64,000 nt of DNA from DASVTR01 sp036387475. Its GTDB lineage: Bacteria; Acidobacteriota; Blastocatellia; Pyrinomonadales; Pyrinomonadaceae. Location: contig DASVTR010000005.1 in NCBI GenBank assembly GCA_036387475.1, positions 16,071 to 80,070 on the forward strand, read 5' to 3'. The notes beneath the pieces are model-generated. The model had not been told where the DNA came from, did not search any database, and saw only the letters and a program-made list of their open reading frames with translations. A program made the position numbers and the translations under genes. How positions within the stretch are numbered: the first letter of the stretch is position 1; each line of letters opens with the position of its first letter. This document shows positions 58,152 through 64,000 of this stretch, piece by piece.

Positions 58152-59711
58152 TCAAGAAACGACTTTTTCGTTCTGGAGAACGTCCGGGGGGGAGGAGGCG
58201 AAGCGTACGCAGTTCTTTCCGGCGGCCTTCGCCTCGTACATCGCCGCGTCGGCGCAGGCGATGAGTTGCTGCGGCGATTGCGCGTGCTGCGGAAAACCTG
58301 CGACGCCAAAGCTGGCCGTCAACTGAAGCCGCAATCCGCGCCCGCCAGTGAAAATGTGGCGCTCAATCTTCTCTCGCACGCGCCCGGCGACAAACGCCGC
58401 CTGCTCTATGTTGCTTTCCGGCAGCACGACGACGAACTCGTCGCCGCCATATCGCGCCACCACGTCCGTATCGCGCACAGACGAGAGAATGTTCGTAGCC
58501 ATCTCCATCAGGACGTGCGAGCCGACGAGGTGGCCGTGCAGGTCGTTGACCAGCTTGAAATTGTCTAAATCGAAGAAGAGAGCCGCGCAGCTTGTCCCGT
58601 AACGACGGGCGCGCTTGATTTCGCTTAAGAGATACTGGCGCAGATAACGCGCGTTGTGCAGCTTCGTCAAATCGTCGGTCAAAGACAGCCGCTCTGCTTC
58701 GGCGATGCGCAAGCTGTTGCCAAGAGCGAAGGCCAGGGGCAGCGACAACGCACTGAGCAGCGCCGTGTCGCGCCGTGTGAAAGCGCGAGCACGTTTGCCT
58801 TCGCGGACTCCTTCGAGAATGCCCGTTAATTTTTCGCCGCTCGTGAGCGGCAGGGCGATGAAGCGCCGCCCGCGCTCTGTTTTTCTGACAATTTCCAGAC
58901 TCGCAATCGCTTCACGCGCTGCCTTTGATTCCGCGCCGGAGAGCGCTACTTCGTCGCCGAGCAGCGCACGCCGCAATTCGCCCTCGCCCGCTTCACGCTC
59001 GCTTAAGGTCATCCCGCGCACGGCCAGCGGTTCAAGGTTAACAGCATCTCCGGCGCTCGCTTCGCTGGTCAGATAGATGGCCCAACGGTCTGCCTCGACG
59101 AGCGACGAAAGACCAGCCAGAGCCGTGTGCGCGGCACTCTTTTGGTCGTGCGTAAAATGAAGCGAGGCGACCAACTCGAAGGCCGCGCGCAGGCTATTCA
59201 CTTTGAGATTGTCTGGCAGCAGCAGAGCAGTCGGCAGCAACTCGCTCTCGATCTCTGTCGGCGGCGAGGGTAGCTCTGCTGTCGTCCCGCGCTCTTCCAG
59301 TTCGCGCAAAAGCGCGGGCAGTTGTGCTGCATCGTCTGCGATTGAACGAAAGCCCATACGCTTGAGGGCTGAACTGTCGAGCGGGCGCTGTAGAAAATGC
59401 TCCGGCCTGTTGTTCGTGCGCGGGCGGCAGGCGACGAGCGGCGCATTCTTCCATGTCGCTCGCGCGTGCTCGATGGCCGCATGAATTTCCAGCGCGTCGG
59501 CTGCGGGGTTGACTTCGTAGAGCACTGCCAGCGGCGGCGCGCCTCCTTCGTCGCCGTTTTCGCTCTCCTGAGCGAGAGTGGCAGCGTCGGCGTTCAGCCG
59601 TTCGCGCAGACCCTCTACGAGCACGCGCAGTCCGGTCTCGTGCAACGCCTCAAGCAGCGTCGGGGCGGGCGGTTCGTGCGCATCGGTCAGTAAAATGACG
59701 TGCCTTATCAT
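58152..59711 (-). CDS. Diguanylate cyclase (GGDEF) with N-terminal sensory region
   Basis: 519 aa. Residues 1-145 are an unrecognised N-terminal domain that resembles a degenerate receiver fold (RHVILLTDAHEPPAP). Residues 165-330 look like a GAF domain (LHFTHDQKSAAHTALAGLSSLVEADRWAIYL). The GGDEF domain covers 350-505 with GGDEF at 422-426 and the inhibitory I-site RDTD at 413-416, so it should make c-di-GMP and be product-inhibited. Residues LSLTDDLTKLHNARYL mark its start. It follows the FecR-domain gene by 21 bases, likely one operon. Confidence 0.9.
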   Translation of the reverse strand: MIRHVILLTDAHEPPAPTLLEALHETGLRVLVEGLRERLNADAATLAQESENGDEGGAPPLAVLYEVNPAADALEIHAAIEHARATWKNAPLVACRPRTNNRPEHFLQRPLDSSALKRMGFRSIADDAAQLPALLRELEERGTTAELPSPPTEIESELLPTALLLPDNLKVNSLRAAFELVASLHFTHDQKSAAHTALAGLSSLVEADRWAIYLTSEASAGDAVNLEPLAVRGMTLSEREAGEGELRRALLGDEVALSGAESKAAREAIASLEIVRKTERGRRFIALPLTSGEKLTGILEGVREGKRARAFTRRDTALLSALSLPLAFALGNSLRIAEAERLSLTDDLTKLHNARYLRQYLLSEIKRARRYGTSCAALFFDLDNFKLVNDLHGHLVGSHVLMEMATNILSSVRDTDVVARYGGDEFVVVLPESNIEQAAFVAGRVREKIERHIFTGGRGLRLQLTASFGVAGFPQHAQSPQQLIACADAAMYEAKAAGKNCVRFASSPPDVLQNEKVVS

Positions 59712-59732
59712 GATTCGAGAATTGCTCCGGCC

Positions 59733-60995
59733 TTACCTTCGCTGCCGCGCCGCGCCGGGCGCGAGCGGAACTTTATACTGGCTGGTGTTGCCCTGCGGGT
59801 CTTGGGCTTCCACTGTCATCTCGCTCGCACCGGCGGGCGCTGTAACCTGTAGTTGAAACGCCTCGTCGTTTCCGACCAACGCTTCGCGCCCACTGATGCG
59901 AACAGTCGTGCCGTATGTTGCGCGACCGCGAATCAGGTAGATATTGCCGCCGACGTATTCCGTCTTCAAATCGGTGAGCGCGACGCTCTGGCCCGTGCCG
60001 CCCGTGACGACGACGAACTTCTGCGGGTCGCTCCAATCGCTGGTCTGCCCCGAAGTGGCGGTGGCGCGCACGCGCCAGAAGTAAGCGCCGGGGCGCAGGT
60101 CAGAGGCGTTGAATTCATTGGAGGCTAATTGGTCGCGCTCGATTACTTTCCCGGCGGCGACGAAGAAAGGCGAGGTCGCCACTTCGACGCGATAGTGTGC
60201 GGGCGTGCCAGACTGCGGGCGCTGCCAGCGCAAAGCGACACTGGCCGCGCCGCTCTGTTTGGCGAAGACCTTTTCCAAATCGCGCGGCGCGACAGGAGTG
60301 GGGACGGCCAGCAATCGTTCGCGGCGAGCCAGCGTGCCCGAAGGCGAGACGGCCAGATATTCGCCTTCGCGGACGGTCGTCTTTTCTCCGTCGCGGGTTG
60401 TCGTGGTCTCCATCGCGCCGTCTGTGACGCGAATCTCTTCGGTCTTATTCTCAGCGTCAACGCCGAAACTCGCGCCGGTCAGCGCGCCCAGTTGATTCTG
60501 CGTCTGCGGCGTCTCGACGACGTTGCGCGTGCCTTCGGTCTGCTGCTCTGTGCGGACGTTGACCTGTCCACTGCCGACGCGGACGCGCACGTTGGAGCGC
60601 TGCCCGCCTTCAAAGCTGGTGTTGTCGCGGATGATGACGGTGCTGTTGGGACGCACGACCAGGGTTGAGCCGTCAATCATAGAGATGCGCGCACGCCCGT
60701 CCGCCTGCGTCTGCACGGTGTCGCCTGGGTAAAGCTGTATTTGATTGCCAGCCTGAACCGTCTCCCGCGTCGACGCGCGAACTATCCGCACGTCGCCTTC
60801 AAATGAGATGAAGCGCGCACCTGCGGGCGCGTCCACCGTCTGCTCCTGACTCTTAAACGGATTGCCGTATTTCCAGAGATAGACGCCCCCTGCGCCCGCC
60901 AGACCGCCGACGACGAGCAGACCGATGATGAAATAAATCTGTCGCTTCTGAACGACCCACCAGTCGACGTTGAAGCGACCCAGTTTAGTAGCCAT
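59733..60995 (-). CDS. Membrane-anchored FecR-domain protein with a fibronectin-like part
   Basis: 420 aa: a cytosolic start, one membrane helix (20-41, IYFIIGLLVVGGLAGAGGVYLW), a FecR domain (about 60-215, FISFEGDVRIVRAS, LYPGDTVQTQADGRARISMIDGSTLVVRPNS, LTGASFGVDAE) and a fibronectin type III-like domain (245-330, ASVALRWQRPQSGTPAHYRVEV). The end resembles a bacterial Ig or PKD part. FecR-type periplasmic domains sense envelope signals. With the cyclase gene it may form a sensing pair; inference. Confidence 0.85.
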   Translation of the reverse strand: MATKLGRFNVDWWVVQKRQIYFIIGLLVVGGLAGAGGVYLWKYGNPFKSQEQTVDAPAGARFISFEGDVRIVRASTRETVQAGNQIQLYPGDTVQTQADGRARISMIDGSTLVVRPNSTVIIRDNTSFEGGQRSNVRVRVGSGQVNVRTEQQTEGTRNVVETPQTQNQLGALTGASFGVDAENKTEEIRVTDGAMETTTTRDGEKTTVREGEYLAVSPSGTLARRERLLAVPTPVAPRDLEKVFAKQSGAASVALRWQRPQSGTPAHYRVEVATSPFFVAAGKVIERDQLASNEFNASDLRPGAYFWRVRATATSGQTSDWSDPQKFVVVTGGTGQSVALTDLKTEYVGGNIYLIRGRATYGTTVRISGREALVGNDEAFQLQVTAPAGASEMTVEAQDPQGNTSQYKVPLAPGAARQRR

Positions 60996-61302
60996 CTTCA
61001 GGAGTTAAGCCGGAACATACTTTAATGGGGGCAATCTGCGAGTTGGCTGGAACTGTTCGGGCTAGTCCCCTCCGGCCCAGTACAGATGTGAAGAGCAGGC
61101 AAGCGGTGGCGGCATCCGTGCAAGGCCGCCATTCAAAATTAACATAAGCAAGCGTGAGAAGGCAAAATAAAAGTAAAAAGGCAAACTAGAGAAGGCAAAA
61201 GTAAAAAGGTAAAAGGCAGAAGTCAGGGGCCGCCGACTTTTATTACAAGTGGTTGCGCCCTCCTTTTGCCTTTTACCTTTTTACCTTTATTTTGCTTTCC
61301 GT
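60996..61302. repeat. Gap with heptamer hairpin between the FecR and terC genes
   Basis: About 300 bases. AAAAAGGTAAAAGGCA (61203-61218) pairs perfectly with its complement at 61267-61282 (16 bp). Units on the left arm from about 61150: AAAAGTA, AAAAGGC, AAACTAG, AGAAGGC, AAAAGTA, AAAAGGT, AAAAGGC. On the right arm the pattern continues past 61303 into the end of terC (GCTTTCC, GTTTACC). Confidence 0.75.
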
Positions 61303-62391
61303 TTACCTTTTTGCTTTGATCGCTTTCGTTTCCGGTTCTTTTTCCACGTTCTCGAAGGGAGGGTGGAAGCCGGATGGGAGGTCAACGTCAATATCCCTTT
61401 CGGCGTGTTGCGGCCAGATAACAGAGGCGGCGACCGAAGCGAGCAGCACGATTGCAACGACGCCGAGCGCGATGCCCGTAGGGATATGGTCGCCATGCGA
61501 GACATACTCGGCGAGCGCCGTCGCGCCCGCAGAATTGAGCGCCCACACGAGACCTTTGACCAGCAACGGTAGCAGCATCTTGACGCCAATAAAAGTCAGA
61601 ACAATAGCCAGCCCCAACTTCAGGTAGTGGAATTTTTCGACCACCCCGGCCAGCAGAAAGTAGAGCGAGCGCAGGCCCAGGATGGCAAAGACGTTCGAGG
61701 TGTAGACGATGAAAGTGTCTGTCGTCACGCCGAAGATGGCCGGAATCGAATCGACGGCGAAGATTAAATCGGAGACTTCGACGATGACCAGCACGAGCAG
61801 GAGCAGCGTGCCCGTGCGCCGCCCGTTCTGGACTGTGAAAAACTTTTCGCCCTCGTACTCGTGTGTGATTGGCACAAAGCGGCGCACCAGCTTCACCAGC
61901 GGATTATCTTCAGGGTGAATGTCCGTCTCTTCCTGCCGAAACATCTTGATGCCGGTGTAGACCAGAAACGCGCCGAAGACGTAGATCAGCCAGTGGAATC
62001 GCTGTATCAGCGCCGTTCCCAGAAAGATCATCGTAATGCGCATCACGAGCGCGCCCATCACGCCCCAGAAGAGAACGCGGTGCTGATACTTCGAAGGGAC
62101 TTTGAAGTAGGCGAAGATGAGCAGAAAGACGAAGAGATTATCGACCGAGAGCGATAGCTCTATGAGATAACCGGAAACAAATTCCAGTCCCTTCTGGTAG
62201 CCCAGATGCCAGAAGACGATGACGGAAAAGATTGCGGCCAGCGAAACCCAGACCGCGCTCCAAATGGCTGCTTCACGGTAAGTCGGCTTGTGTGCCTTAC
62301 GGCTGAAGACTCCGAGGTCTAGGCTCAGCATGAACAGAATAAACGTGCCAAACCCCACCCAGAGCCAGATCGAATGCTGCATCATGTCCAT
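61303..62391 (-). CDS. TerC-family membrane protein
   Basis: 362 aa, about eight membrane segments, with the family blocks LSLSVDNLFVFLLIF (Asp in the helix), RVLFWGVMGALVMR, FLVYTGIKMFR, VEVSDLIFAVDSIPAIFGVTTDTFIVYTSN, and LRSLYFLLAGVV. It is the Alx/TerC type, implicated in metal (Mn) export and tellurite resistance. No yybP-ykoY element was seen upstream. Its last codons (KAIKAKR) coincide with the repeat DNA. Confidence 0.92.
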   Translation of the reverse strand: MDMMQHSIWLWVGFGTFILFMLSLDLGVFSRKAHKPTYREAAIWSAVWVSLAAIFSVIVFWHLGYQKGLEFVSGYLIELSLSVDNLFVFLLIFAYFKVPSKYQHRVLFWGVMGALVMRITMIFLGTALIQRFHWLIYVFGAFLVYTGIKMFRQEETDIHPEDNPLVKLVRRFVPITHEYEGEKFFTVQNGRRTGTLLLLVLVIVEVSDLIFAVDSIPAIFGVTTDTFIVYTSNVFAILGLRSLYFLLAGVVEKFHYLKLGLAIVLTFIGVKMLLPLLVKGLVWALNSAGATALAEYVSHGDHIPTGIALGVVAIVLLASVAASVIWPQHAERDIDVDLPSGFHPPFENVEKEPETKAIKAKR

Positions 62392-62496
62392 TATTTAACT
62401 ACGATAGCATTAGCATTTGCAGCCAAGCAACCGCATCTGAGAATTGATTTCATTTGTGTGTCGGAACGCCGAATCAAAGGCGCAGTCGCACATCTT

Positions 62497-62877
62497 TCAG
62501 GGTTCTTCATAACCGAGCACGCGCGCCTTAAGCTGTGCTGTGCGCGGGTCTTGCTCAAACGTAACCCAGCCTTCGCGCGTCGCGCCGCGTGGCAGAAACG
62601 GGATGTCCACCTCTCCGCGCTCTCGCTTATCGCCGCTTTCCATTAAGACTTCGATGCGGATAGAACCGGCGGTTTTGTCTCCGTGGTTGATGACCGTGAC
62701 GGGGACAATAAAGCTGTGCGGGCGCGGTTCGGGCGTGCCGAGGCGAACCTCAAGGCTCGGCGGAGAGCTACCCATCGTCGCGCCTTCGTAGACCAGGTAA
62801 GCGAGCGTAGCCGTCACCAGCACGAGGCCGACGGCGAAGACCATCCACTCAAACAAGTTTTTCTGTAGTTTGCTCAT
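62497..62877 (-). CDS. TIGR02588-like single-helix membrane protein
   Basis: 126 aa from ATG 62877: one membrane helix (about 10-30, FAVGLVLVTATLAYLVY) and an outside Ig-like domain (SLEVRLGTPEPRPHSFIVPVTVINHGDKTAGSIRIEVLM). It resembles the TIGR02588 family, found beside TIGR02587 proteins. Function unknown. The start region is duplicated (see 62854-62905), leaving a nine-codon reading frame that ends in an ATGA overlap with this start. Confidence 0.75.
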   Translation of the reverse strand: MSKLQKNLFEWMVFAVGLVLVTATLAYLVYEGATMGSSPPSLEVRLGTPEPRPHSFIVPVTVINHGDKTAGSIRIEVLMESGDKRERGEVDIPFLPRGATREGWVTFEQDPRTAQLKARVLGYEEP

Positions 62878-62905
62878 CGCAAGTTTTTCTGTAGTTTGCT
62901 CATTG
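62854..62905 (-). repeat. 26-bp tandem duplication over the TIGR02588-like start
   Basis: Two copies of a 26-bp unit (62854-62879 and 62880-62905) that each contain ATG and the first seven codons of the gene. Because 26 is not a multiple of three, the upstream copy reads MSKLQKNLR then TGA (62874-62876), overlapping the real ATG. The upstream ATG itself overlaps the stop of the TIGR02587-like gene (62900-62902). Confidence 0.9.
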
Positions 62906-63769
62906 CAAAAGAAGCCTTCCGGCAGACGCGCCAAGACTTGCCGCCACGCCCAGCACAATTGTCTGCGCCACCGCCGTATAGAGCGTCACCTGGTCGAAGC
63001 GACCGAAGAACAAGAGGATCAGCGCCGAAGCAAAAAGCGCGACGGCGTAAGTAACAATTGTGCCGAGAAGGATGACGCCGAAACTATCGGTGCGTACGAA
63101 CTGGCGTGCGCCCGTAAATTCACTGTAATGAAGAATCAAAGAGACGAGCAGGAGCGACAGCAGCGCCAGCCCCAACAGCCTCACCCATGAAATCTCAATG
63201 GCGATCATCACAATCTCTTCGGTCGGCGCGACGTTGGCGGCAAAGAGCACCGCGCCGCAGAGCGCTAGCACCATCTGGCCGCCGAAGTGTATCCCCTTCT
63301 CATCCGCGCTCTGACCGCTCGCCCCCGCCAGTCCTTCGTCCTCTTCGTCTCCGCCCAGTTGCGCCGTGCCGACGGAGACGCCGATGGCGACCGTCATCGC
63401 CTCGACCACTATCTGCCCGGCGATTTCACTGAACGGCATTCCAAACGTGATGCGTCCCAGGAGAAACAGAGCGGCGGCTGAAACAATGAGACCGATGCCC
63501 ATTTCTTCGACGGAATCAATGGCGACTTCCGCCATGCTCGCGTCGCGCCGCAAGCCGCCATAGCGGTTGTAACCGAGCAGCAGAACAAACGTCGCCACAA
63601 CGTAAGCGAGCAGCCGCCACGGATGCGCGATGAATCCGGCCCACCAGACTTCCATCGTGTAGAGCAACGGCAGGCTGAGCATCAGTCCGCCCGCCAGCCC
63701 GCGCCCATACTCCTGCAAGGATTGAGCAATGGCGCGCGCTCCCGCTTTTTTGAGTTTGCGACCGGACAT
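62900..63769 (-). CDS. TIGR02587-like integral membrane protein
   Basis: 289 aa from ATG 63769, with eight or so membrane segments (GGLMLSLPLLYTMEVWW, LLAYVVATFVLLLGYNRYGG, IGLIVSAAALFLLG and others) and GRGLAGGLMLSLPLLYTMEVWWAGF marking residues 20-45. It matches the TIGR02587 family by the central blocks. Function unknown. An open frame continues upstream to the window end but has no protein-like sequence. Start site moderately sure. Confidence 0.8.
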   Translation of the reverse strand: MSGRKLKKAGARAIAQSLQEYGRGLAGGLMLSLPLLYTMEVWWAGFIAHPWRLLAYVVATFVLLLGYNRYGGLRRDASMAEVAIDSVEEMGIGLIVSAAALFLLGRITFGMPFSEIAGQIVVEAMTVAIGVSVGTAQLGGDEEDEGLAGASGQSADEKGIHFGGQMVLALCGAVLFAANVAPTEEIVMIAIEISWVRLLGLALLSLLLVSLILHYSEFTGARQFVRTDSFGVILLGTIVTYAVALFASALILLFFGRFDQVTLYTAVAQTIVLGVAASLGASAGRLLLQ

Positions 63770-64000
63770 AGAAAAGCAGCGACGAATGCCGAGCGATAAG
63801 TAATGAGAGAACGAACGATGGATGATACTAGAGAATACGCGAAGTGACATAGCAGAGCGCGGTCGTGTCTCAGAAGTGATGTTTGAAAATAAAAAGCTCG
63901 GACAGGTTATTCTTGAGTCGTGCAAACAAAAGAGATCACCTGCCCGAGGTGTTCCCGTGGGAACATCATCAAGCATGGCACAACTCGGGCTGGCAAACAA
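63770..64000. other. Right end of the window, no gene assigned
   Basis: The last 230 bases contain a stem CTCGGACAGGT/ACCTGCCCGAG with one mismatch (about 63898-63957) and a small palindrome GTTCCCGTGGGAAC. No supported gene. Confidence 0.4.

Noticed and set aside
62392..62496. Manganese (yybP-ykoY) riboswitch before terC
   Set aside because: The region upstream of terC is short and lacks the conserved internal loops of that element.

Overview
This 64 kb window looks like a chromosomal piece of an Acidobacteriota bacterium, most likely class Blastocatellia. The reasons are a von Willebrand factor protein of the acidobacterial 'VWFA-related' type (11090-13033), a TonB-dependent receptor with an N-terminal carboxypeptidase-regulatory-like domain (15167-17941), many secreted proteins without close functional names, and moderate GC with one clearly AT-richer island. 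This is inference from gene content; no rRNA is present. One tRNA gene, tRNA-Thr(CGU), lies at 5981-6056.

Layout. 1-9.7 kb: the end of a lytic transglycosylase, a SYLF-domain protein, LexA, a DJ-1/PfpI-ferritin-like fusion, a GH18 protein, the tRNA, a Lys/Ala-rich histone-H1-like protein followed by a 58-aa acidic protein, and two exported proteins. 9.8-20.5 kb: TrmFO, the VWFA/TonB-C protein, a Xer recombinase, a TraR/DksA-like protein, a TonB receptor with a structured leader plus its PepSY membrane partner, and a methyltransferase. 20.5-30.1 kb, mostly minus strand: a beta-barrel protein, an ECF sigma/anti-sigma/secreted-protein operon, a YheT-type hydrolase, exported proteins and RecQ. 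30.3-32.8 kb: small proteins including a GIY-YIG domain protein.

32.9-39.6 kb is the accessory region. Two paralogous genes (32898-33590 and 38227-38964) each have the same promoter and, upstream of it, a perfectly phased tandem array of 21-bp units (33812-34272 and 39189-39566). Between the two modules sits a cluster of plus-strand genes separated by integron attC-like sites (35083-35186, 35708-35816, 37006-37115, plus partial sites), with no integrase in the window: a CALIN-type cassette cluster.

39.9-52 kb: an unknown protein, a Uma2-family nuclease and EF-G-like GTPase operon, an MFS exporter, HrpB, a pseudouridine synthase, a CoA-binding protein, an SDR enzyme and a UVDE-type endonuclease. 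52-58 kb: the cell-shape operon mreB-mreC-mreD-mrdA-rodA. 58-64 kb: a diguanylate cyclase with a FecR-domain protein, TerC, and a TIGR02588/TIGR02587-like membrane pair.

A window-wide feature is a family of intergenic hairpins whose arms are built from degenerate 7-nt tandem units. The unit differs from site to site while the architecture is the same. They occur at gene ends and also in every gap of the mre operon, so they are not simply operon-end terminators.
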